Assembly: GCA_029959085.1 (NCBI GenBank)
Contig: JARWIR010000051.1
Coordinates: forward strand, 1,798,001-1,862,000
Reading direction: 5' to 3'
Length of the DNA stretch: 64,000 nucleotides
Source of the DNA: Nemophila menziesii
Taxonomy: Eukaryota > Streptophyta > Magnoliopsida > Boraginales > Hydrophyllaceae
The translations under genes and the position numbers were made by a program. The notes under the pieces were generated by a model. It saw nothing but the letters and a program-made list of their open reading frames with translations, searched no databases and was not told the origin of the DNA. Below, in pieces: positions 47,343 through 58,700 of the stretch (position 1 is the stretch's first letter; every line of letters begins with the position of its first letter).

Positions 47343-48281
47343 AATTTATTTTTAAATTAAAATAAATATACTTTAGGGAAAGTTTTAAAAAATGTATTAA
47401 GTGATTCTTAAATTAAGAATTGATATTAAGTACGGGTGTACAAAAATGATAATTAAATGAGAGTTGAAACTAGTATAATCAATTGGTAATTGACTAATTG
47501 GTAGAATTATTCAATGTTAGGTGCATTGGGGAGATTCTTGGTGTAGTCTTATCTTTATTATTCTAGTATATGACTACTAGAAAGAAAAGAAAAGACTGGT
47601 AGAGCTGTAGAGTAGAGTATCAAAAGGAACAAAAACAGACTGCGCCCTATTTTCATTAAAACTCACATCAAACTACACAAATTTCTTTCCTTTACTTCTC
47701 TTTACGTGTTGTCCTTCACCTCCTCTCATGTCTTGGTTATATTGAGTAAAGCTTTTCAACAACCCGGCCCCTTTGGTTGTTTCTTTCCTGCAACCAGATA
47801 TAAACACTAGTATTAACTTGAGTGACTAACTAGAGTGGCTATTTGAACCAAAAAAAAAAAAAAACTAGAGTGGCTAACTATATATGGGGGATCCATGGGA
47901 GGATCCATATATTTTTTTCCATGAAAACAAAAAGTTAAAAATTCTAGTCAAATCAAACTAAATACTGCAATTCGGGACATATGCCAAAATGAAAAGGAAT
48001 CAGAAGTAATTACTCTATATATTTTACTCAATATTAAAAAACACACAAAAATTAAATCAAATTAAAAAGTTAAATATTTTTCCAGTAAAAGTTATGTTTT
48101 TTCTAATTCAAGCTTTTCCAAAAAAATATAATAATAACTAAGTTCAAATAAATACCTACGTTCTTTCTAAATCCGTTCATCACATAAAGTTCTCTCGGCG
48201 ACAGCACGACGAGAAGGTGTAGTGGTGAATTGAGATCAAATTTCGACAAATGAAAAAGAAGGCAACCCTATATTCAGTTAA
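47343..48281. other. Spacer with a 21-bp micro-insertion
   Basis: No gene recognised. At 47828-47841 and 47863-47876 a perfect 14-bp direct repeat (AACTAGAGTGGCTA) flanks TTTGAACC followed by 13 A, which looks like the tail of an aborted retroposition. Confidence 0.5.
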
Positions 48282-48512
48282 AGACGGTCATCTAATGACC
48301 CGCCTTTACTTTAAGACGGATTTATACAGAAGTCGGACATTCGATAACTGCCTACAACTTAAATCTGATTTACACAAAAGACGACTATTGAATGACCGAT
48401 CTGCTTAAAAAAATGAATTAAGTTAGATAAGGGAATTCGATAACCGCATTTTTCTTAAAACGGAAGTTTAACAGTAGACTGTCATTGAATGATCGTTTTT
48501 CACTAAAACGGT
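48282..48512. repeat. Degenerate tandem repeat with GGTCATT-AATGACC core
   Basis: About five units of 44-52 bp, starting near 48282, 48331, 48379, 48428 and 48473. The core is a near-palindrome of the type ACGGTCATTGAATGACCG, followed by CTT-AAAACGGA and TTTACACA. Non-coding. It lies 70 bp left of the LINE L3 target site. Confidence 0.55.
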
Positions 48513-48653
48513 GGTCGAATCGCGATCAAGGTATCAAAGTTAGTTTTATTTTACTAGAGGTGTTTGTTACTCATTATTTGTCGCAAATGTGTGACAGGAC
48601 AAGAAAATCGCTGCCACTCAAGTTGTTGATAGAAGATCATTCGACTTTATCCA

Positions 48654-49679
48654 ATGTGCTCCCAGGCACATTCCCCCATAAACCCTAACCCCACCCCACT
48701 CTTTCTTCTCCGATGGGCTATTCCCTCCTCTCACACCCCAACCTACTGCCTCCATCCCTCACCACACCAGACAAAACACCAGACAAACAAAACACTTTTT
48801 CCCACCTCCACCACCACTTTTTCCGAACCGCCGCCATACACTACCAGTCCGACGCCGCCCATCAAATCCGGACTACAACCCACAAGATCAGTCCGCCTTC
48901 TCCCTCCCCAGACCTCACTCGTTCCAGGTATCTACTCCGACAGACCACAGCCGCCTGGTTTTCAGACAACAGGAGTCGACTACATTTCAGATCTCAGGCC
49001 CAACTTGAGTGATCTGGACTTGCAACCTCAACACTTTACTGGCCAAGCACATCTCAGGCCTTTTCCACAGACTTCAGGCCTTTTGGCCTATTTACATATC
49101 ATTAACAATCGTGTCTCTAATCTAGACCTCGATCTGGACAAGGGGTCTACGAATGAAATATTATTAACGGATCTGGGCACCGATGATAGGCCTATCATCA
49201 CCCTTACTCCGATGGCTCTTCTTCTTAAACGTTTTCTATCCACTGCCATATTAAGGAACGTAATAGTCTCACAAGTCCCACTTCTTCAACTGGAGCCAGG
49301 AACTCACGAACTGAGTCAGGAACTCACGCATTACACTACCACAAGCGTGACAGGCCCACACGACCCACTTCATCAAATCGGACATATGATACAGGTACTT
49401 TGTTCGAGTCAATACCAGCTTATGGACCGAACATTGTTTTCTGCCTTTTGTCCATTTAAACTTATTATGAATTCTAGGGTCCTAGAATTAGAATTTGTAA
49501 CAGCTGAAGTAATTGATATACAATTTAGTATTGGTTTGTGTTCTTTAACCTTTACATTTGACATTTTGATTTTGTGTAAAGCTCATAAAATAGGGTCTAT
49601 TGAGTATATGAAGGTAATTTATTTTGAAAAAGGAAGGTCTTCTGGGGTTGTCCCTAATCAACCCCATCTCCTTAAATGA
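48654..49679 (+). CDS. LINE L3 ORF1, 341 aa, atypical (no DUF4283 or zinc knuckle seen)
   Basis: Open frame starting 57 bp inside the element and ending TGA 49677-49679 in the ATGA overlap. The first half is rich in Pro, Thr, Ser and His (HSPINPNPTPLF, PPPYTTSPTPP). The second half is more mixed, with some hydrophobic stretches. No CX2CX4HX4C motif or DUF4283 pattern is visible, unlike ORF1 of L1 and L2. The last 11 codons (GVVPNQPHLLK) match the ORF1 end of L1, so only the tail is certain ORF1. It may be a derived ORF1, or a 5' region replaced by other sequence. Whether the protein is made is unknown. Confidence 0.5.
   Translation: MCSQAHSPINPNPTPLFLLRWAIPSSHTPTYCLHPSPHQTKHQTNKTLFPTSTTTFSEPPPYTTSPTPPIKSGLQPTRSVRLLPPQTSLVPGIYSDRPQPPGFQTTGVDYISDLRPNLSDLDLQPQHFTGQAHLRPFPQTSGLLAYLHIINNRVSNLDLDLDKGSTNEILLTDLGTDDRPIITLTPMALLLKRFLSTAILRNVIVSQVPLLQLEPGTHELSQELTHYTTTSVTGPHDPLHQIGHMIQVLCSSQYQLMDRTLFSAFCPFKLIMNSRVLELEFVTAEVIDIQFSIGLCSLTFTFDILILCKAHKIGSIEYMKVIYFEKGRSSGVVPNQPHLLK
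49644..49679 (+). promoter_or_regulatory. Inverted repeat plus ATGA stop-start overlap (LINE L3)
   Basis: GGGGTTG, 8-nt loop, CAACCCC (49644-49665), a 10-nt spacer, then ATGA (49676-49679) where the ORF1 TGA and ORF2 ATG overlap. Same spacing as L1. The outermost loop pair is T-T here, so the stem has 7 pairs instead of 8. Confidence 0.6.
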
Positions 49680-52600
49680 TTCACATAGCCTGGAATTGTC
49701 AAGGAGTCGGCAATCCCTTGACAGTCCAGGCACTCCGAGACCTCTGCACCAAACACCGGCCAGAGATAGTGTTTCTTTCCGAAACCAAAAATAATTTCAA
49801 TAAACTTGATAATATTGCTAATATATTAGATATGAGTTTGATTAAAACTGTTGAACCCATTGGAGCGAGAGGAAAAAAGGAATTGAAAATTAAAGTTATA
49901 AAAGCTTCGGCTAATTTTATCCACACAAAAATAGTGGGTCACAATATGACCCCTATATTTTATACTTATATATATTTAAACCCCTATGATATTGATAAAG
50001 AGATCTCACTTAATTTCTTAAATATTTTAAAACCCCAAAACTCTCCTTGGACTCTTATTGGTGATTTCAATTGCATAAGATTTCTCAAGGAAAAATTAGG
50101 GGGTATTGTATGTCATAAAAAATCAATAGAAAATTTCAATAAATTTATAAACCTCCATAATTTGGAGGAAACAGCCTCTTATGGCTGTAGATTTACATGG
50201 ACAAATAAAAGAGCAGAAAAAAAACTTATAAAAGCTATCCTAGACAGAGCACTCCATAACTCTGAATAGGATAAGCTATTTCCTAATGCTTGGACAGCAG
50301 CATTACCAGCTATTGGGTCAGATCATTGCCCCTTGGTACTTCATCATGATAAAACTGATAACAAAAATAAAATAAGATTTTATTTTGAAAGTTTCTGGAC
50401 CACAGAAATTGATTGTTTAAATATTATTAAAAAAGTTTGGGATGACTATAGCTCTTTAAGGGGAAACCCTAATGCAGTTATTAATCACAAACTTAAAAAA
50501 TGCAGTCAAGCATTAAGAGATTAGAACATGAAAAAATTTGGTAATAATAAAATCCAAATAGAAAAGCTTATCAAAAAATTAGAAATCATTTCTAATACTA
50601 ATAGCCCCAATTTTAACTGGAATGAATATAATTGCATAACCAAGGAACTTGAAGAAACTTGGAAAAGAGAAGAAAGATTCTGGAAGGAAAGATCTAGAAA
50701 TACTTGGCTTAAAAAGGGTGAGAAAAATACAAAATATTATCATGCCTGTACTAAAGAAAGAAGGAGCAGAAATAAGATTATTAACATCACTAATGAAAAT
50801 GGTGTATGGCTTGATAATAAGAATGAAATAAATATTGAAATAATCAACTATTTTAATAATATTTTTACAACAGTAGGGAAAAGAGATTATACTAGCACTA
50901 TTAATCTTATTACTAGTAAAATTGATAAAAAATTTGCAGATAATCTGAATACACATATTAATGAAGAAGAAGTTAAAAAAACAACATGGGAATTGGGACC
51001 TAATAAAGCACCAGGTCCTGATGGTTATAATGGAATCTTCTTTAGAACATACTGGGATACTATTAAACTTGATCTTATGAGAGTAATAAATAATTTTTGG
51101 AACAATATGGGTGATCTGTCTGATTTAAATCAAACACTTATTACCCTAATACCAAAAATTAATAAACCTACTAATATTAAACACTATAGACCAATTAGTT
51201 GCTCCAATTTTATTTATAAGATAATAGCAAGAATATTGGTTAATAGATTACAACCTTTTATGAACTCCCTTGTTGGAGAGAATCAAAGTGCATTCATTCC
51301 TAATAGAATGATTCAGGAAAATACTATGATTGCACATGAGTTAATTACCTATATTAAAAGAAGGAAAAAAACCAAAAAATATATGGTTGCTGTTAAAGCA
51401 GATATTAAAAAAGCCTATGAGTATATAGAATGAGATTTTCTACAAGATCTCCTTATTAAGATTGGTTTTAATGTAGATTGGGTTAGGAAACTTATGATAT
51501 GTATCACCTCTGTCTCCTACTCAATATTAATTAATGGTGAAGTTCACCAAGTACAAAAACCCACCAGAGGAATAAGACAAGGGGATCCTCTTTCACCCCT
51601 TATCTTTTGCCTTATATCTCAAACTCTAAATGATTTAATTACAGAAAAAAAAGAAAACTACCTTCTTAAAGGAGTCAAAATAGGAAATAACTGTCCAGCT
51701 ATCACTCATCTACTCTTTGCTGATGATAGTCTTTTCTTCCTTAATGCTGATAACATTGAATTACAATCTTTCAATGACATTATGAACAAATATAAAAATG
51801 CTACTGGTTTATGCCTTAATTTGAATAAGTGTGGGGTCATTTTTAGCCCTAATACACCAACCTTTATCCAAAATGTAATGGCTAAAAGATTGAATATGAG
51901 AAGAACTAACAACCTAGGTGATTACTTAGGACTTCCAACTGAATGGAGTAGGAATAAATCAAAAGATCTACAATTTTTAATAGATAGAATCCTACAAAAG
52001 TTTGAAAACTGGAAAACCCTTTTTCTTTCAGAAGGGGGTAAAGAAATCTTAATTAAAGCAGTCATACAAAGTTTGCCTAACTATATAATGTCAAACTTTA
52101 TTTTTCCAAAGAACATTATAAATAAAATCCATTCAATTATTGCCCAATTCTGGTGGGGAAATAAAGGAAAAAAAAGAATACATTGGGCTAATTGGGATAT
52201 ACTCACTATATCGAAATTTGAAGGTGGGTTAGGATTCAGAGATCTACACCTAATGAATAAAGTTCTATTAGGAAAACAAGTTTGGAACCTAATAAATAAA
52301 GAAGATTCTCTTCTTTATAGACTCCTTAAAGGAAAATATTTTAAAAATTGTAGTTTCCTTGAAGCTAAAATTGGAAGCTCACCCTCATGGGGATGGAGAA
52401 GCTTACTAATAGGTAGAGATACATTTAAGAATAATACTAAATGGAAATTATGTGATGGAAAGAATATTAATATGTATAAACATAATTGGATATGTGACAT
52501 TAAACTACCTATCCAACCAAAAAATTCTAACCTACTTTGGGTTAACCAACTTATTAAAGAGGATAAATCTTGGGATACTGAACTCTTAAACTTTATTTAC

Positions 52601-53848
52601 CCCAAGGAAATCAAAGAAAAAAATAGAAAGAATGGTAATACCTAAATTTCTATGTAAAGATCAAATTAGTATAGATTACTGTAAAGATGGCAATTATACA
52701 GTTAAGGAAACTTATCATAAACTAAAAGAGGATGAAACTATTCTCCAAAATATTAAAAATATGAATAACCCTACATCTTCTAATACTAGGGATAAAACAT
52801 TTGGAAACTTATTTGGAAAATGGAAACCCAAACAAAAATAAGAAATTTTATGTGGAGAGTTATAAGAAACCTTTTATCTACAGGAGAAAACCTTTTTAAA
52901 AGGAAATGTGCAAAAGATAACATTTGTAAAATTTGTGATAATAATATTAAAACAGTGGAACATATGCTTTTCAGATGCCCTTGGGCAAAAAGCGTATGGT
53001 TTACTAGTCCTTTGAATTTAAAAACTGATAATGATACTACTATAAGTGTAGAACTTTGGATTATAAATCATGTACAAAACATTATTAAAAAATTTGATAA
53101 TCATGATAGGATTTTTGAACTTATATGCATTATAATGTGGCATATATGGAAGGATAGGAATAATTTTATCTATAATGGAAAAAAATGTGAACCTTTGAAT
53201 ACAGTTAGAAAAGCTACAGAGAATTGGAAAGAATATTATAAAATTTCAAACCCTAACGATTTAAATTTTCTTGATAAGTTAGGGGAAGTTAATAACATTA
53301 ATAATATTGGAATAAATATTAATAATAATATTTCACATAATCAAAAATTCAAAGATAAGTGGAAAAAACCTCCACCTAATAAATTTAAAATTAATTGTGA
53401 TGCAACTTTTTCCGATAAGGGAGCTGCAATAGCATGTTTAGTTAGGAACTCTAATGGGGAATTTGTAGCAGGTAATAGTTGAAAGATTGCGGCAGATTCG
53501 GTGTTAGAGGCAGAGGCCACGGGGATCTTGAAAGCTACAGAGATGGCTTCAAATTATCCTTTTGGAAGCGTGATTATAGAGAATGACTCAGCCACTATTA
53601 TGAAGTCTCTTTCGTCAGGATTACCGGTGTTGAGTCATTCAATTAAAAATTTAGTTTGTAATATTTATTATTTAGCTGAATTATCATCTCCTTCTTTTTC
53701 TTTTGTATCTAGAAGTAGAAATGAGACAGCTGACTGGATTGCCAAACATGAGCTTCTTAGCACTCTGTTTGGTAATTGGGGTGTTTGTATCCCTCCTCAG
53801 TTAGCTACATTGATTTGTAATGAAGCCGAGCCCTCCGGGGTGGGCTAA
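49676..53848 (+). pseudogene. LINE L3 ORF2 (endonuclease, RT, zf-RVT, RNase H), nearly intact
   Basis: ATG 49676. Endonuclease 49676-50340 (IAWNCQGVG, VFLSETKNN, LIGDFNCI, then SDHCP). TAG at 50267-50269 and 50522-50524. Reverse transcriptase about 50980-51960: NKAPGPDGYN, SAFIPNRMI, IRQGDPLSPLIF and the catalytic LLFADDSLFF. TGA at 51431-51433 is a likely Trp change. A frameshift near 52625 is restored near 52835. zf-RVT about 52820-53010 (NFMWRVIRNLL, then CKIC and HMLFRC). TGA at 53480-53482 lies between the first RNase H residues (INCDATF, 53391) and the rest (EAEATGIL, RNETADWIAKH). Ends TAA 53848. Six changes separate it from an open frame. Confidence 0.85.
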
Positions 53849-53922
53849 ACCTTGTAACCTTTTCTACTATCTATATATTATTATGCATTTGAAAAAGAAA
53901 AAAAAAAAGCAAATGTGTGACA

Positions 53923-54430
53923 TGCTTTAAAAAAAACCTCTAATCTTTTGTAACACTTTATAATACTATATATCTTTCTAAAAGATAAAAATACTGGTCT
54001 TAAATTATGGACCAAAGATATACCACAAAGCCGGTGAGTTTAGGCGTGAGAACGAGACGGGTAAGCTTTACTTTGGTGTCACTCTCAAATTCTGAGTTTC
54101 ACTGTCATCTTCATCCTCACCTGATTCTCTCTCACACACACAATTCCACTTTGCCACATAGTGGTCAACAATTTATTTACCGAAGCAAATTGGAAATTAA
54201 ATATGTGAAAAAGTAAAGTATAGAGAAGATAACACACGTTCACTAATCACTTTTGGAACAAAAAGCAGACATATAATCACTATAAATAAGGTCATAAAAA
54301 TTAGTAGATTAATTGAAGTATTGAACCTTACCGGAATATATTTTTGCTTTTATCTTATGCCAACAACATTCTTTATTAGACCATATATCAGTCAGACACA
54401 AACTAAGACCAAATCTTATCACCGTGAGAG
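53923..54430. other. Spacer, nothing recognised
   Basis: AT-rich single-copy-looking sequence to the right of the LINE L3 target duplication. A CT/CA-rich stretch lies at 54120-54150. No gene seen. Confidence 0.4.
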
Positions 54431-54432
54431 GG

Positions 54433-54570
54433 TGTTTGCTTTGAAATAAAGATCTAGTAGTATTAACAAAATGAGACTGTTTGCTTTAAAATAAATATAC
54501 TTGTATTAACAAAATGAGAGGAGAGTGTTTGCTTTATAATAAATATACCAGTATTAACAAAATGAGAGGA
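54433..54570 (+). repeat. Three tandem units of about 46 bp
   Basis: Units start at 54433, 54478 and 54526, each TGTTTGCTTT followed by AATAAA and ending TATTAACAAAATGAGA. Differences are few. Non-coding. Confidence 0.8.
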
Positions 54571-54930
54571 AACAACATAAGAAATTGAATGCGACATGAC
54601 TAAACTAACAAGAGAGTTAGGTTAGGATTTAAACCAATTGTTTAGATTAATTATTATTATAAATCTGATCATACTTTTTTAAAGAAGTGGCAAATATTTA
54701 GATTAAACTATTAAACATATCTATCATTTCCTATTTTTTTTAGATAAGTTCAAAAGTCACTTTTTTGTATACGAAATATCCCACATAGGAGAAGAGATGG
54801 AAAAAAATATTAGTAAAAATTAACTTACACATCTATTATTTTCAAAAGGCCTAAAGGCTATGGAGGCCAAAGAAGAATAGGCAAAGCCCCACACGCACCA
54901 CCACCCTCCCGCCCGGCCCGGGCGTGGGAT
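54571..54930. other. Spacer with a GC-rich block
   Basis: AT-rich, then an abrupt GC-rich block at 54885-54925 (CCTCCCGCCCGGCCCGGGCG) directly before the 64-bp tandem repeat. No gene seen. Confidence 0.4.
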
Positions 54931-55112
54931 CGTGGGGGAGTTTGGGGAGTCAAAAAATAAAAAATGAAGCAAGTTTTCTGAAATGATTCTAACTCGTGGG
55001 GGAATTTGGGGAGTCAAAAAATGAAAAATGAAGCAAGTTTTCTGAAATGATTCTAGCTCGTGGGGGAGTTTGGGGAGTCAAAAAATGAAGCAAGTTTTCT
55101 GAAATGATTTTA
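54931..55112 (+). repeat. Tandem repeat of exact 64-bp period, about 2.8 units
   Basis: Units start CGTGGGGGA at 54931, 54995 and 55059 and include TTTGGGGAGTCAAAAAAT and GCAAGTTTTCTGAAATGAT. The third unit has a short deletion. Near-identity points to recent expansion. Confidence 0.85.
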
Positions 55113-57214
55113 GAGAAAAATGGCTAGTATTTATAGGAATCGTTGGCAATTCAAACCTTTCAGCCAAGAGACATAACGTACAGGCATTAAAGACACACCA
55201 GAAATGAATCAAGGGTCATCAAAACGTCCAGGTTCATGGCTGTAATTGTAACATATGTAACTCCAAAAAACGTCAGCCTTAATGGAACACGACGAGCATT
55301 TGAAGACCATTTATGGTGACGTTTCCGAAAGGCCCTTACTCTCCCTCACTAGCCAAAGATACGAAATACGACAAAAAGAGTAACACTCTACCTCTCTTTC
55401 TCTCTAAAAACGCTAAGTAGAGTTTCGCTTCGTTTCGCTTAGTTTTTCCATTAGAGATACTGCCACGCCGGAATATCTTTTCGATTCGTGTATTTTTTTT
55501 ATTCCTTTTATTTCGTGTAAGTTGTAAAAAACTTGACTACTTGTATTAAACCCTTGACTTCAACCTTATTGTTGTCATCTACATATATCCATCTTATTCG
55601 AACTTAAATTTAATTCATGGTACATTACATAGGTATCTCAATCTATTGCCACAAGGTCTATTGCTCCAAAATACTTAATCCACAAGAGTATAATATCAAT
55701 TAGGAACATGGTGCTAGCAACAGATGCAAAAATCATAAGAAAAAGATAATGCATCCATATTAGGCTTGCAAGCTAAGTGACACAACTTGTCATAGATGTA
55801 ATATCTCATCTTAATCTTTATTTTCTCATGATTACCCTTTATTATCTTGTGACTATTGATCTTGATCTTCTCAAGACCTAATACAACATTCTTTTATTTC
55901 AATTCTCTTGCTTTATAACACAGTTTCACTTGAGAGTTAGACTCAGTAATATATGCCTAACTAGGAGGCCAAAAAAAAATCCTCAAACACATTCTTGAGT
56001 ACAACACAAGTAGCATCATCAAACATACTGATTTATTACAAGTCACGTTCACTTTTTGATACTCCCAATTATTTGAAGGAGCTCGATGAGTACTTAAGTT
56101 TGTTGGTCATTATTGAGGATATCACCAGATGTCTAGATTGTCCTAGTCACTTTAAACATCACTCTTAGATATATTAAATGCCATGACCATGTGTCCTTTT
56201 ATGAGTACAATCCTCCACGTCCACTAACACAGTATCGCCATGGTAATATCCTTGATCGTATCCTTACTATTGTTTACACATCTCACAAGTGGTAGGATAC
56301 TTGTGATACTCATAAACTAGGTCATCTATATAACTTATCAATATTCCTCGAATAGTATCGTCTTTATACCTCCAAAGTTTATAAGTCTATATGTTCCTCA
56401 TTTGATGAATTGTCCTGCCTTCCTCAAGCTCAACCATCACATTATTAAAAACCTCAAATTCTATTTCCTCAAGTACATTATGTAACTTGAGTTTTCATAG
56501 CATATAGTTATATCACTATTCATCTCTGTCCTTATATAAAGGTAAAAAAGATGTTAATAATATCCATTTTCTAGTATATCTAGAGACTTTCATTGATATA
56601 TAAAATATATTCAATGATACAATTGTCTTAATATGCAAAGTGAACTCCTACATAGAACACAAAAGAAGTGAAACATAAAGTTCACGAAGTTTCCAATCAT
56701 GAATCGTCATACTTTTATTTATCTAACTATAAATCGATTTCATCAAGATAAAATGCTAAGTTCTCTACATAACTCTCACTATTCCAACACAATCAATTAA
56801 GATGTAATATACTAGACATGTATGGTTTAGTGGTTATGAAATCAAATGATTCCATAAAGTAACCCAATTTTAAATATATACATATGTGGAAAAAACATGA
56901 TATATTTACCAAGAAGTCATGTACCAAATACATTTAAATTACTTTAATTAACTCATTAGATATATATATCTAGAGTTTCACATTTATTGGGTTACATGAA
57001 AGCATTATTAACACATTCTATACACAAAATCCAAGTTTAAGTTTAGCATAATAAGATCATAAGTACATATGCTTATAAGTAAGACATATAGGCATATAAA
57101 TCAAATATGATAAAATAAACCATTGGTCAAACTACATCACTCTCATATATAAGTCTCGGGTAAAAAACATTTTCTTTTATTTTAAATAGTCAAAAAAATA
57201 TAAATAATGGAACC
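55113..57214. other. Spacer, possible decayed retroelement
   Basis: 55120-55560 has a TATA-like TATTTATAG (55128), a CT-rich run (55390-55410) and a GCTTCGTTTCGCTT repeat, a layout that could be an LTR or promoter, but no terminal repeats were found. 56030-56480 on the plus strand looks faintly coding with many stops and I do not recognise it. The remainder is AT-rich. Confidence 0.3.
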
Positions 57215-57392
57215 AATTGTGAACATGAATGAAGTATATGATTTATTGGTTATACATGTTCGAATCCCCTCCCTGAACATGGGTAACCTAGTTCTGATTA
57301 AGTGGGAATATGCATGAGGAGACATGTATATTTCTCATGGGATTAGTCGTGGTACCCGAAAGTTGTCCTGGGCACCCATGTATCAGAAAAAA
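57215..57392 (+). mobile_element. SINE remnant
   Basis: A pol III B box GTTCGAATCCC lies at 57258-57268, with a weak A-box region upstream. The 3' part GGGATTAGTCGTGGTACCC and then GGGCACCCATGTATC matches the usual tail of plant tRNA-derived SINEs (GATTAGTCG..., GGACACC). An A-run follows (57395). Diverged; no clear target duplication. Confidence 0.55.
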
Positions 57393-57399
57393 CTTCACA

Positions 57400-58351
57400 T
57401 CTCCTTGTAATTTTTCTTTCTTTTAATATTATAAATTTTAACCAATAAATTAATGTTAATCTAAACCGTGTTACAACATGAACAAAAATTAACATGGCCT
57501 AATAATTTGAGTATGAAGTTTGACTTTTGCAAGGTGGGTGTGTTTGCTATTGGCGGTGGTTTGTAGTTCCAACCATATAATGAACTTCCATTTTTTTTAA
57601 ATTCAAAATGCCAAAACGACGTAGTTTAATGTCTTCTTCTTTAATGGCGAACCAAAAATCCCATTAGAACCCTTCAAAAAATCATATCTTCTTTATTTTA
57701 AATCCAAATTTGACAAAACTCTTTGCCATTGTGTTTATTATTTCTTAAAGAATATAAATCTACAATTTACATTTAATTTAAACAACATTCATAAAATTTC
57801 ATAAATATAAAATATATATCCTATCCAGTGTACATGTATATATGCATATACTACACATAAATCATTTCTATTTAACGAGCACACAACTTAAATACCATTG
57901 TAAAAAATTTAAAGGGTTCCAGATAAACCTCTAATATGGAATTAAGAATCAAAATGCTTTCTGGTGTTGAATCCACTCATGTGAGGAAGAAGATTGTTAT
58001 TCCATAACATAAATATCATTGGATTTTCTAATATATGTTGAAGATATTTTGAGAGAACTTTCATTGTGTTTTATTTTTCAGAAAATAATGAATGATAAAA
58101 AATGAATTATTTCAAGCGTATGTGAAAAATGTTTTGACATTCTGAAATAACTTTCTTGAAGTTATTTATATATAGTTATTCAAATAATAACTAACATAAG
58201 ATGGTCCTAGCTAACCCATTATGGCACCCATCCAACCCATTTCTTTCATATCTCAATTGATTGTATTAGAATAGTGGAAATTCTACGTGATAGAACTTAG
58301 AATTGTTAGATAAAACTGAGTTAGTAAAGAAAAGACAAAATTATGTAATTC
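57400..58351. other. Spacer, nothing recognised
   Basis: AT-rich, no ORF or repeat that I can name. Confidence 0.4.
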
Positions 58352-58700
58352 ATGATTGAGAACCTAGTGAATTTTTATTTCACTTCTTTTATGGATTCTT
58401 TGTTCATGGATTTGCAATTTGAAAGTCATATAATTGAATATACATGTATACAAATGAAGTCTATAGAACTTCTAGAGAATTATTTTGAAAATGATGATTA
58501 TCGATCAAAACAAAGGTTCTGTTTAGACAAAATCAACGGTGTCAACTACAACTCGTGGAAACTAAACATACGTTATCTACTTGAAAAGCAAGATAATATC
58601 GAGACTGTTGGAAACATGATACCTATGTCTGAGAAAGGCAAGACAATTTAACAATTAAGGCACGTGGAGGCTTATCAGGCATGGAAAATGAAATAATCCC
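58352..58700 (+). pseudogene. Copia gag N-terminus fragment
   Basis: The second half of the 99-codon frame reads CLDKINGVNYNSWKLNIR followed by a LLEKQDN segment, the typical start of Copia gag (LNGxNYxxWK). After the stop at 58649-58651 the same frame continues with EAYQAWKMK. About 60 codons of gag are recognisable; no zinc knuckle, protease or RT follows. It is a fragment with no function expected. Confidence 0.6.

Larger units (their letters stand above)
48597..53908 (+). mobile_element. LINE copy L3, complete ends, with 14-bp duplication
   Basis: 5312 bp between perfect duplications GCAAATGTGTGACA (48583-48596 and 53909-53922), with an A-rich tail at 53892-53908. It is of the same family as L1 and L4 by ORF2 and the junction hairpin, with RNase H at the end. 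Its ORF1 is short and lacks the family domain. ORF2 has four nonsense codons and a pair of compensating frameshifts, so it is inactive but younger than L4. Confidence 0.93.

Noticed and set aside
48282..48512. CACTA transposon around the palindromic tandem array
   Set aside because: No CACTA ends and no 3-bp target duplication were found on either side.
54820..55017. 65-codon minus-strand ORF over the GC-rich block
   Set aside because: It runs across the tandem repeat, is low in complexity and resembles no known protein.
57240..57300. tRNA gene suggested by the GTTCGAATCCC box
   Set aside because: No cloverleaf can be formed around it; the B box together with the downstream GATTAGTCG tail fits a SINE.
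58352..58651. A small host gene of 99 codons
   Set aside because: The second half matches the start of Copia gag, and the frame continues as gag after the stop.
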